From Rhodanobacteraceae bacterium (GTDB lineage: Bacteria > Pseudomonadota > Gammaproteobacteria > Xanthomonadales > Rhodanobacteraceae): DNA of 64,000 nt. The stretch covers positions 1,240,001 through 1,304,000 of the forward strand of contig CP126120.1 of NCBI GenBank assembly GCA_030123585.1, written 5' to 3'. The notes beneath the pieces were generated by a model that worked only from the letters and a program-made list of their open reading frames with translations, made no database searches and was not told the DNA's origin. Positions 7,527-14,389 of this stretch are shown piece by piece (positions within the stretch are counted from its first letter, which is position 1; each line of letters starts with the position of its first letter). The translations under genes and the position numbers were made by a program.

Positions 7527-8738
7527 ATGCTCAGTCCTTCCGCTGTAGCGAACGCCAAGCCGCAAGCGAAGCCGTACAAGCTCGCCGACGAACGCGGCCT
7601 GTTTCTGCTGGTGCGCCCGAACGGTTCGCGCTGGTGGCGCTTCAAGTACCGCCGACCCGGCACGCACAAAGAGAACTTGCTATCCCTTGGCGTGTACCCG
7701 GACGTATCGTTGCGCAAGGCGCGCGAGCGCCGCGACGATGCCCGCAAGCTGCTGGCCGACGGCATCGACCCCGGCGACAAGCGCAAGGCGGAAACGCTGG
7801 CGGGCGCGGAAACCTTCGAGGCCGTGGCGCGCGAATGGTTCGCCAAGTTTTCCGGCCAATGGGTAGAGGATCACGGCAACCGGATCATCCGCCGCCTGGA
7901 ACGCGACGTGTTCCCGTGGATCGGACGCAAGCCGGTTGCCAGTGTCACCGCGCCGGACATTCTGGCCGTGCTGCGCCGGATCGACGAACGCGGCGCACGC
8001 GAAACCGCGCACCGGGCACGCACGAACATCGGGCAGGTGATCCGCTACGCCATCGCCACCGGACGCGCGGAGCGCGACCCTACCGCCGACCTGCGCGGAG
8101 CGATTCCATCGCCAACCGAACACAATCATGCGGCGCTGATCGAACCGGATAGCGTGGGCGAATTGCTGCGCGCCATCGATGCCTATGACGGGCACTTCCC
8201 TACCCGCTGCGCCTTGCAACTCGCGCCGCTGGTATTCGTCCGGCCCGGCGAACTGCGGCAAGCCGAGTGGGCGGAAATGGACCTTGACGCAGCGCAATGG
8301 AACCTGCCCGCCCACAAGATGAAGATGCGCCAGCCGCACCTTGTCCCGTTGTCGTCGCAAGCCGTGGCGATCCTGCGCGAACTGTACCCGCTGACTGGTG
8401 CGGGCCGTTACGTGTTTCCCGGCGGGCGTTCGCCAAAGCGACCCATGAGCAACAACGCGCTGAACGCCGCGCTGCGCCGCATGGGATTCGACAAGGACAC
8501 CATGACCGCGCACGGCTTCCGCGCAATGGCGCGCACGATCCTTGACGAACAACTCGGCTTCCGCCCCGACTATATCGAACACCAGCTGGCGCATGCCGTG
8601 AAAGACCCGAACGGGCGCGCGTACAACCGCACCGCGCACCTGGACGCACGCCGCAAGATGATGCAGGCATGGGCGGACTACTTGGACGGGCTGCGGATCG
8701 CGCCCGGCAAGATTGTTGCATTCAAACGTAAGGCGTAA
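7527..8738 (+). CDS. int: P4-type tyrosine integrase
   Basis: Site-specific recombinase of the P4/CP4 family, reading away from the tmRNA gene in whose 3' end the element sits. The 403-residue protein has the N-terminal DUF4102 arm-binding domain (LSPSAVANAKP...YKLADERGLFLLV, LGVYPDVSLRKARER), a SAM-like central domain and the catalytic domain with Arg in VRPGELRQAEW, HGFRAMARTIL (H-x-x-R), a later His in IEHQLAHAV and the nucleophile Tyr in YNRTAHLDAR. I chose the second ATG because family members start about ten residues before NAKP and GAGGG precedes it; an ATG five codons upstream is also possible. Key residues look intact. Confidence 0.95.
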   Translation: MLSPSAVANAKPQAKPYKLADERGLFLLVRPNGSRWWRFKYRRPGTHKENLLSLGVYPDVSLRKARERRDDARKLLADGIDPGDKRKAETLAGAETFEAVAREWFAKFSGQWVEDHGNRIIRRLERDVFPWIGRKPVASVTAPDILAVLRRIDERGARETAHRARTNIGQVIRYAIATGRAERDPTADLRGAIPSPTEHNHAALIEPDSVGELLRAIDAYDGHFPTRCALQLAPLVFVRPGELRQAEWAEMDLDAAQWNLPAHKMKMRQPHLVPLSSQAVAILRELYPLTGAGRYVFPGGRSPKRPMSNNALNAALRRMGFDKDTMTAHGFRAMARTILDEQLGFRPDYIEHQLAHAVKDPNGRAYNRTAHLDARRKMMQAWADYLDGLRIAPGKIVAFKRKA

Positions 8739-8833
8739 CGAACACGCCACGGCTAGGCTAGCTACCGAACGCGGGGCCACCTTTCACCCGCTGCCGTGGC
8801 GACTTCACGAAAGGGTGCAAGAAAGGTGCGCCG

Positions 8834-9718
8834 ATGGGCATGCGGGAAGAACGGCAGGAATCCGCCGCCTCTGCAATCTCACACTGCGAACGGCTGTACC
8901 GGGAAACCGGCAATCCGTATTACGTTGTGATGGCGCTAAGCGCCGCGCGGACTGGCGATTTCAAACCGCCAAAATGGGCGCTGGAACCGCTACTGAAGGC
9001 AGTCCATCTTGCCGCATTCAAGCACAACGTCACTGGCGCGCGGGTAAGCATCGACGATGCGTTAGGGTTGAAGGTTTCGCGTGGAAGATCGCCCCGCGAA
9101 GCACAAGCTGCGCGGACCTCGGTTGAGTCGCACGCATTTGACCTGGTGCGAACGATTCACGCATGTTTTGAAGTGTCGATCCCCGATGCGTGCGAAATTG
9201 CATACAACGCTGTGGACTTCGATTTCGCTCGCAACTGCGAGGAATGTCTATGGCGACCACCCAGCGCGGACTTAAAGCTTCCTGCAAACGTCACGCGCGA
9301 GCAATGGGAGGACGTCGATACGCGCCACCGCACTGAATCGGAACGGATAATTGATCATCCACGCAACCCCGATGCCGTAAAGAGAAAAATGCACTGCTGC
9401 GAGTGGTGGCGCATCACGAATGGTGATCGTTTGGAGTATTCGTTAGACCAATTCATCGACCGATATTACCGCGACGGCACCAAGCGCAAAGGGCGATACG
9501 CCAAGCTGCCCGGCAATCAGGGCGAGTTTTTCGAAGGATATTTTTTGCTGCTAAGTCCCGAACGCTGCACGTACGAAATCCCGCAAGACTACGCGCGCCT
9601 CGGAGCCCATCGGCCAATCGTGTCCGCCGTGGCAGCGTTACGGCAGCGGCCAGAGTTTGCTCGCTTTGTAGAAACAAAATTAGACGCTGTGTCGAAATAC
9701 AGGGTTTCCGCGCAGTGA
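8834..9718 (+). CDS. Hypothetical protein of the ssrA element
   Basis: A 294-residue soluble protein with no domain I recognise. It starts at MGMREERQESAAS after a plausible AAAGG ribosome site. It has a helical N-terminal part (HCERLYRETGNPYYVVMALSA), scattered cysteines (including ARNCEEC and KRKMHCCEWW) and an aromatic-rich C-terminal half. GC content is lower and codon use more mixed than in the flanking core genes, which suggests acquired DNA. It lies between the integrase and the AlpA-like regulator and is probably element cargo or a replication/regulation accessory. Confidence 0.7.
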   Translation: MGMREERQESAASAISHCERLYRETGNPYYVVMALSAARTGDFKPPKWALEPLLKAVHLAAFKHNVTGARVSIDDALGLKVSRGRSPREAQAARTSVESHAFDLVRTIHACFEVSIPDACEIAYNAVDFDFARNCEECLWRPPSADLKLPANVTREQWEDVDTRHRTESERIIDHPRNPDAVKRKMHCCEWWRITNGDRLEYSLDQFIDRYYRDGTKRKGRYAKLPGNQGEFFEGYFLLLSPERCTYEIPQDYARLGAHRPIVSAVAALRQRPEFARFVETKLDAVSKYRVSAQ

Positions 9719-9789
9719 CCTAGCGACTTCCTCCGCGCACCATCCCTAGCACTCCCGCACGGCACGCGGGCAACGCTAAGGATGCCGCG

Positions 9790-10014
9790 ATGCAACCCGA
9801 ACACCCCGCAACACCACCAGCCGCGAAGCTCGCCGCTGGCTATCTGCTGACTGATTCCGAAGTGGCCGAACTCTGCGGCTGCGCGGTCCAGACCTTGCGC
9901 AATATGCGCTGGCGTGGCGATGGCCCACGCTTCGTGAAGCTGGGCGGTCGCATGGTGCGCTACAAACCCGCCGACGTGCAGGCTTTCATCGAAGGCCAAG
10001 GGGAAGCGGCATGA
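9790..10014 (+). CDS. AlpA/excisionase-like helix-turn-helix protein
   Basis: A 74-residue DNA-binding protein of the MerR-like excisionase type: GYLLTDSEVAELCGCAVQTLRNMRWRGDGPRFVKLGG, then VRYKPADVQAFIEG, which is the family's recognition helix, wing and final helix. In P4-like elements and satellites such proteins activate or direct excision. Its stop overlaps the next start by four bases (ATGA), so it heads a translationally coupled operon running through the primase. Confidence 0.88.
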   Translation: MQPEHPATPPAAKLAAGYLLTDSEVAELCGCAVQTLRNMRWRGDGPRFVKLGGRMVRYKPADVQAFIEGQGEAA

Positions 10015-10406
10015 ACGCGCCGACGACTCGCAGTGCGGCCATCGCCGCCAAGTGCAAAGACTGCATTCACGATCCCGCCGCTGCTGGCACCTGGCGCGAA
10101 CAGGTAGCGGCCTGCCAATGTACCGATTGCCCGTTGTGGCGGTTCCGGCCCGTGCAGGATGCCGCGTCATGCCCGGCATGGATCAAGTCACACGATCCCG
10201 CCGACCTGCCGGAAGGATGGGCACGGCTGGAACAATCGGAAGCCGTGCGAAGGATGCGGCAATGGATCGCCGACAAGGCGAATGCCCGGCCCGTACAGCG
10301 CGGCGCTGGAACGCGCGCACCCGACCCTATGCAACACCATTGCCCTGCCCGTGCGCTGCCGGAAATGGGCTGCGCCAGCGTCACGGCATCGGAGCGGACA
10401 CCATGA
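10011..10406 (+). CDS. Small cysteine-rich mobile-element protein
   Basis: 131 residues with an N-terminal cysteine cluster: CKDCIHDPAAAGTWREQVAAC, then TDCPLWRFRP and a later Cys, suggestive of a zinc-binding fold. Proteins with this C-x-x-C...D-P-x-x-G-T-W-x-x-Q-V pattern are common in small prophage-like elements, but I know no function. It is joined to its neighbours by ATGA overlaps on both sides. Confidence 0.75.
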   Translation: MNAPTTRSAAIAAKCKDCIHDPAAAGTWREQVAACQCTDCPLWRFRPVQDAASCPAWIKSHDPADLPEGWARLEQSEAVRRMRQWIADKANARPVQRGAGTRAPDPMQHHCPARALPEMGCASVTASERTP

Positions 10407-11689
10407 ACACCGCCGCACGTCTTGCCGTCGCAAAGTGCGATGGATGCGACGCCGACACCTTGCGCGCGTACATCCTGGCCGGGCTGGTATTGGTTCCGTT
10501 CCCTGCCGGTCTTAAAGGGCCACGCAAGCAACGCTGGAACGAACGCGCGCATTGCTGGGCATCACCTGCCGACGTTCCGGACGCCTACAGCGGCAACGTA
10601 GGCCTGGCACACGCCTACGCGGGCACGTGCGCGCTGGACATCGACAACGCCGCGAAGGCGACGCCTGCACTGGCCGCGTGCGGCATCGACCTTGCCGCGC
10701 TACTCGCCGCACCGGATGCCGTGCATATCCGCAGCGGTCGACCCGGACGCGACAAGCTGCTGTATCGACTGCCCGCTGGCGTCGCGCTTGCATCCATCAA
10801 TCGCAGCGGTGCGGAAGGCTTCAAGCTGCGCTGCGCGGCAAGCAACGGGCGCACCGTGCAGGATGTTCTACCGCCGAGCATCCACCCCGACACCGGCCAA
10901 CCGTACCAATGGCAAGGCGACTGGCACAAGCTGCCCGACATTCCCGCCGACCTGCTGGCGTTGTGGCAGCGGCTGTCCAGCAAACAAGTGCAATCTGGCG
11001 GGCATTCCACCGTCACGCGGCTGCCATCCGCACGCAAGCGCCGCACGCTGCCCGACGCGATCCCGGAAGGCGAGCGCAACGCGACGTTGTTTGGCCTGGC
11101 GCGCGGACTGGTGCAACGCGGACATGATGCCCAAGCCGTAAATGATCGCCTGCAACGGATCAATGCGGAACGTTGCACGCCGCCGCTGGACGCGCGGGAA
11201 GTGGACGGCATCGCAACGCAAGCCATCGGCTACGGTTCCGATGGATTCGCCATGCTGCCGCACAAGCTGCTGGACGCGCGCGAATTGAATGCGCTGCCGC
11301 TGGCGTCACGCTGGATCATTGTCACCGCGTTTCGGCGCTATGACGGGACGGGCGCTGGCGTAGCCTTGACGCATGCGGACTGCCGCGAGATTCCCGGCTG
11401 TGCGCATGCCAATGACTTCATGCGTTACCGTGCGCTGGCCGTCGCATCGGGCATACTCGAATGCAAGCGCAAAGGCGCGATGACCCGCGACGGCAAGACG
11501 CCAAACCTGTACGCGATTGCACGCCGATTCCTGCCGAGCCATCAGTACCGAAACGGTACTAATGCGCATCAGTACCGAACCGGTACCCCTTATATAGATA
11601 TACAGGGTAAGGCGCTTTTAGCTCCCGCTGTGAGCTTGAAGGGCGCGCGGCGCATCGAAACGCGAACGAAGCGAGGCAACGAACGATGA
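10403..11689 (+). CDS. Prim-pol-type DNA primase/replication protein
   Basis: A 428-residue protein whose N-terminal half resembles the bifunctional primase/polymerase domain: LAGLVLVPFPAGLKGPRKQRW, then GNVGLAHAYAGTCALDIDN, whose DID acidic pair is the metal-binding motif of this family, and VHIRSGRPGRDKLLYRLP. The middle resembles a primase C-terminal domain (EGERNATLFGLARGLVQRGH). No helicase Walker motif is visible, so it would need a host helicase. The 3' end of the gene contains paired palindromes and an AT-rich tract that may be the origin it acts on. Start set by the ATGA overlap with the upstream gene. Confidence 0.8.
   Translation: MNTAARLAVAKCDGCDADTLRAYILAGLVLVPFPAGLKGPRKQRWNERAHCWASPADVPDAYSGNVGLAHAYAGTCALDIDNAAKATPALAACGIDLAALLAAPDAVHIRSGRPGRDKLLYRLPAGVALASINRSGAEGFKLRCAASNGRTVQDVLPPSIHPDTGQPYQWQGDWHKLPDIPADLLALWQRLSSKQVQSGGHSTVTRLPSARKRRTLPDAIPEGERNATLFGLARGLVQRGHDAQAVNDRLQRINAERCTPPLDAREVDGIATQAIGYGSDGFAMLPHKLLDARELNALPLASRWIIVTAFRRYDGTGAGVALTHADCREIPGCAHANDFMRYRALAVASGILECKRKGAMTRDGKTPNLYAIARRFLPSHQYRNGTNAHQYRTGTPYIDIQGKALLAPAVSLKGARRIETRTKRGNER
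11540..11606. other. Iteron-like palindromes plus AT-rich tract: candidate replication origin
   Basis: Two copies of CATCAGTACCGAA-(A/C)CGGTAC lie at 11540-11559 and 11567-11586, 27 bases apart; each contains a near-perfect palindrome (AGTACCG/CGGTACT). A run of CTTATATAGATATAC follows at once, strikingly AT-rich for this genome. The site lies inside the 3' end of the primase gene. The combination looks like an initiator binding site with an unwinding element. It could alternatively be a promoter/operator for the downstream genes. Confidence 0.5.
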
Positions 11690-11916
11690 AACGTGACTGG
11701 GACAACCCGCAAGACGTGATCGACGCCATCACGAAGGCGCAGCGTACGGCAGGCTGGAACAACCGGCGCGGCGACGTGCAGGCCTTCGACCTGCCGAACC
11801 GCTGGGGGCATGATCGCTGCCGCTTGTACGTGGTGCCCGCGCGCGTGTGGGCGTATCGGGCATGGGAACGGCAGGCCGCCGAATGGCAACGCCAGCACGG
11901 GGGGAATGCAGCATGA
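11686..11916 (+). CDS. Small hypothetical protein of the element
   Basis: 76 residues, rich in Arg and Trp (KRDWDNPQDVIDAITKAQR; later WAYRAWERQAAEWQRQH). No recognised domain; the charge suggests nucleic-acid contact but this is only inference. Four-base ATGA overlaps with both the primase gene and the next gene place it in the same operon. Confidence 0.65.
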   Translation: MKRDWDNPQDVIDAITKAQRTAGWNNRRGDVQAFDLPNRWGHDRCRLYVVPARVWAYRAWERQAAEWQRQHGGNAA

Positions 11917-12578
11917 CCCGCAAGAAAAAAGACCCGACGCCATCGGATGCGAACACGATGAAGGTTCAGGCCGAACCTGGCGAGTCCCGTGAAGCTGTCA
12001 TGGCGCGGCTGGCCGTGGAACCGTGCATGACGGCGGCGGCCGTTGCCACGACATTCTCGCAAGCGTTCGGCGAAGTGGACTTCACTGGCACGCACGCCGC
12101 ATTGGTGGACAAGGTGAAGCGCGTACACGACGGCAACATGCGAGATGCGGAATCCGCCCTTGTCGCACAAGCTGCGGCACTGAACAGCATTTTCACCAGC
12201 CTTGCGCGACGGGCGGCGAATCAGGAATACCTGCACAACTACGAAGTGTTCATGAAGCTCGCGCTACGGGCGCAGAATCAGTGCCGCATGACGCTGGAAA
12301 CCCTGGCGACGATCAAGAACCCGCCGGTTGTGTTCGCCAAGCAAGCGAACATCGCGCATGGTCACCAGCAGGTGAACAACGGCGAGGCCGTTCCGGTCGC
12401 ACGCGTGGGAGAAAGCGAAAGATCGCAACCCGAACTTTTGGAGGCACCGCATGCAAAACCGGAATGGCTGGACGCCGGAGCGGCGCGAGCGGCAGCGCCA
12501 AGCGATCCGGCAATGGCAACCGTGGAAGCAATCGACCGGGCCGCGAACACCGGAAGGCAAGGCGATATCGAGCCGTAA
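11913..12578 (+). CDS. Hypothetical mobile-element protein
   Basis: 221 residues starting MTRKKKDPTPS, with the central conserved-looking stretch LNSIFTSLARRAANQEYLHNYEVFMKLALRAQNQCR and ATIKNPPVVFAKQANIAHGHQQVNNG. The latter pattern recurs in small proteins of proteobacterial prophages and islands, with no known function that I can name. Predicted helical and soluble. Start fixed by the ATGA overlap. Its 3' end overlaps the next small gene by 128 bases in another frame. Confidence 0.7.
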   Translation: MTRKKKDPTPSDANTMKVQAEPGESREAVMARLAVEPCMTAAAVATTFSQAFGEVDFTGTHAALVDKVKRVHDGNMRDAESALVAQAAALNSIFTSLARRAANQEYLHNYEVFMKLALRAQNQCRMTLETLATIKNPPVVFAKQANIAHGHQQVNNGEAVPVARVGESERSQPELLEAPHAKPEWLDAGAARAAAPSDPAMATVEAIDRAANTGRQGDIEP

Positions 12579-12663
12579 CGGTTGGAAGGGCGGCACGCGG
12601 TCCATGCTGCGGACGCTGACGCGGGCGCTACGGGAGCAACGGCAAACGCTCGCCGACCTGTAG
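12451..12663 (+). CDS. Small basic mobile-element protein (NGWTPERR / STGPRTPEGK type)
   Basis: 70 residues, very basic, with NGWTPERRERQRQAIRQWQPW and KQSTGPRTPEGKAISSRNG, a pattern seen in many prophage and island small proteins. Function unknown. It overlaps the previous gene in a different frame; both frames look like real members of recurrent element families, so I keep both. Confidence 0.65.
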   Translation: MQNRNGWTPERRERQRQAIRQWQPWKQSTGPRTPEGKAISSRNGWKGGTRSMLRTLTRALREQRQTLADL

Positions 12664-12798
12664 GGCGTTTCCTGCGCGCGTGTCGGGCGTTCCTGGCGCT
12701 GGTGTAGGGGCGATCCCTGTCCGCCAAACGCCGTATGCGTGCCAGTTGGCACCATCGATGCTTGCCACGATGTAGAACCGTCACGGCTGGGGGAACGT

Positions 12799-13146
12799 AT
12801 GCACCGAATCAAGATCGCAGCGCTGTCGGCGACACTCGTCGCTATCGCGCTGGCGGGATGTGCGGTCACGCCGTCCCGTGATGCATTGACGGTCCATGAC
12901 GCGGATGCGGCGATGGTGTCGCAGTGCGCATTCGTGGGGGATGTCACCGGAACGTCCGCGGCGCTTGCCCTGGGTTCGGCGAATCGCATAGAGAGCGCAA
13001 AGGATGACGCGCGCACGCAGGCGGCCAAACTCGGCGCAACGGATGTTGTCTGGTCACCAGTACGCTTGCACCTTGGCACGTTCGTTGCCAACGGCAACGC
13101 CTACCGCTGTAGCAAGGTGGCTGCGGCTGGTGCTGGTAACCATTGA
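12799..13146 (+). CDS. Small lipoprotein, first of a duplicated pair
   Basis: The start MHRIKIAALSATLVAIALAGC gives a signal peptide with lipobox LAGC, so the mature protein is probably membrane-anchored. The mature part carries TPSRDALTVHDADAAMVSQCAFVGDVTGTS, then DARTQAAKLGATDVVW and GNAYRC. This resembles DUF4156-type small lipoproteins. The frame is open upstream, but only this ATG gives a signal peptide. The next gene is a diverged tandem copy. Role unknown; cargo of the element. Confidence 0.75.
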   Translation: MHRIKIAALSATLVAIALAGCAVTPSRDALTVHDADAAMVSQCAFVGDVTGTSAALALGSANRIESAKDDARTQAAKLGATDVVWSPVRLHLGTFVANGNAYRCSKVAAAGAGNH

Positions 13147-13157
13147 CGAGAATGGAC

Positions 13158-13478
13158 ATGAGCAGCCCCGCAAGAATCGGGATCGTGGCGGTCACGCTGG
13201 CAATGGGTGCTTGCGCGGTTACGCCAACGCATGAAGCGATGGCAGTTCACGATGCCGACGCCGCGATGGTGTCCGATTGCACGTTTGTCGGCTACGTCAC
13301 CGGCACGTCGGGATGGAGTGGCGTCGCGGGCGATGCTGGCGAAGCGAACGCACAAAACGAGGCGCGCGAAAAAGCGGCCAAGCTGGGGGCGACTGACGTA
13401 GTTTGGCAAACGGTGCATAGCGGCTGGGGAAGTACGGCGAATGGAAACGCCTATCGATGCCCAGGCAAAGCGCAGTGA
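13158..13478 (+). CDS. Small lipoprotein, second of a duplicated pair
   Basis: A paralogue of the preceding gene: signal peptide and lipobox MGAC, then TPTHEAMAVHDADAAMVSDCTFVGYVTGTS, AREKAAKLGATDVVW and GNAYRC. The shared blocks show a tandem duplication inside the element. Starts at 13152 (ATG) or even a TTG at 13143 are in frame; 13158 was chosen for its spacing to ACGAGA. Lacks the Ala-Gly-rich tail of its neighbour. Confidence 0.72.
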   Translation: MSSPARIGIVAVTLAMGACAVTPTHEAMAVHDADAAMVSDCTFVGYVTGTSGWSGVAGDAGEANAQNEAREKAAKLGATDVVWQTVHSGWGSTANGNAYRCPGKAQ

Positions 13479-13494
13479 GTCGTATCCTTCGGCC

Positions 13495-13677
13495 ATGCGA
13501 GTGCAACGGCTATCGACCGCGCAGCATCGCGGAATCCTGGTGACGTGGCGCAAGGCGCAGCGACCGGCGCGCGCTGCATGGCCGAGCGTGGGGGCGTTGC
13601 TTGCCCGCGCGTTGGTGATCGGCCTGACGGCGCTGGCGATCCACTACGGCCCGTCCCTACTGGCGGGGCACTTCTAG
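13495..13677 (+). CDS. Hypothetical small membrane protein
   Basis: A possible 60-residue protein with a basic N-terminus and one hydrophobic segment near the C-terminus (LLARALVIGLTALAIHYG). The ribosome site is weak and an upstream ATG at 13441 would overlap the lipoprotein gene. No family recognised; could be spurious. Confidence 0.4.
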   Translation: MRVQRLSTAQHRGILVTWRKAQRPARAAWPSVGALLARALVIGLTALAIHYGPSLLAGHF

Positions 13678-13690
13678 GGCGATACGCGCG

Positions 13691-13996
13691 TCACGCCTTG
13701 CACTGAATCAGCATCGTGCGATCCATGACCGGCGCACCGAACAACCCGTAACGATTCGCGGCCACAACCGGACCGCCATGCTCGTCTGACTTGTCGGCAA
13801 CATCGTAGCCTTGCGGGCACGTCTCACCCGCCTTTTGGTAGCAGTCTGCCCACGACAGCGCCGCGCCCGAGCAATTGACCGTGTAGCCATGCTGGCCGCT
13901 GGGCATCACGACGGACCTGGACACCGCGCACGATGCGAGCGACAACGCGCCAACCGTCACGGCGACCCCGAACAACACGGCAACAAGACGTTTCAT
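13691..13996 (-). CDS. Small secreted lipoprotein with YTVNCSG motif
   Basis: 101 residues starting MKRLVAVLFGVAVTVG, with lipobox LASC. The mature part GQHGYTVNCSGAALSWADCYQKAGETCPQGYDV and the C-terminal RTMLIQCK match a widespread family of small gammaproteobacterial cell-envelope proteins of unknown function with paired cysteines. It reads against the other element genes and is the last gene before the right end, so it may be an independent cargo gene. Confidence 0.8.
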   Translation of the reverse strand: MKRLVAVLFGVAVTVGALSLASCAVSRSVVMPSGQHGYTVNCSGAALSWADCYQKAGETCPQGYDVADKSDEHGGPVVAANRYGLFGAPVMDRTMLIQCKA

Positions 13997-14065
13997 CGCG
14001 CACCCCCTGAAAGTGGACTGCCAATGCGATGCATGCACCTTGCCAATCCCGAGCGTCGCGCTGCG

Positions 14066-14088
14066 TTGGCGGTAACTTTGGCGGTAAC
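14066..14088. other. Putative integrase arm-type repeats (right end)
   Basis: TTGGCGGTAAC occurs twice (14066-14076 and 14078-14088), 12 bases apart, just past the last element gene. It shares GGTAAC with the left-end octamers at 7446-7509. Marks the right end of the element by inference. Confidence 0.45.
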
Positions 14089-14168
14089 AGGCTGAGAGTC
14101 AGCTAGAAAACACGTGTATATTCAATATCCTGCCCTGTTTGTTAGATAGCCCCCGCCCCATACAAAAT

Positions 14169-14197
14169 GGGCCCGTTTCGCGCGGGTCCTTTCGTTT
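14169..14197 (+). terminator. Terminator-like hairpin
   Basis: GGGCCCG (14169-14175) can pair with CGGGTCC (14183-14189), followed by TTTCGTTT. It lies in the gene-poor right end of the element (13997-14389). That stretch otherwise holds only the arm repeats, the possible attR and the MFS terminator. Confidence 0.5.
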
Positions 14198-14290
14198 AGT
14201 TGCGGGCAGCGAAGTGATACCCCGTAGAGGGTTCAGTGCGAAGGCAGGATGCCGATGGCCCGAAGGGCGAGCGCCATGGATGACGCGAGT

Positions 14291-14304
14291 ATTCCCGCCG
14301 CCTC
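14291..14304. other. Possible degenerate attR
   Basis: ATTCCCGCCGCCTC matches the tmRNA 3' end ATTCCCCCCGCCTC (7329-7342) in 13 of 14 positions and lies at the position expected for the far end of the element. Beyond the 14-mer the match needs a one-base gap. It may be chance in GC-rich DNA. Confidence 0.35.
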
Positions 14305-14346
14305 TCACAGATGGGCCGAGCACTCCCACCGTCACACGAGAAACGC

Positions 14347-14371
14347 AAAAGCCGCCCTCGTGGCGGCTTTT
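14347..14371. terminator. Bidirectional terminator downstream of the MFS gene
   Basis: Perfect hairpin AAAAGCCGCC-CTCGT-GGCGGCTTTT, with A/T runs on both sides, 19 bases after the stop codon of the minus-strand transporter gene. Confidence 0.85.
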
Positions 14372-14389
14372 GCACAACGCCTTCGACGT

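Noticed and set aside
14148..14165. CCCCCGCC at 14148 as alternative attR
   Set aside because: Only eight bases match the tmRNA end; the 14291-14304 site is longer, though also imperfect.
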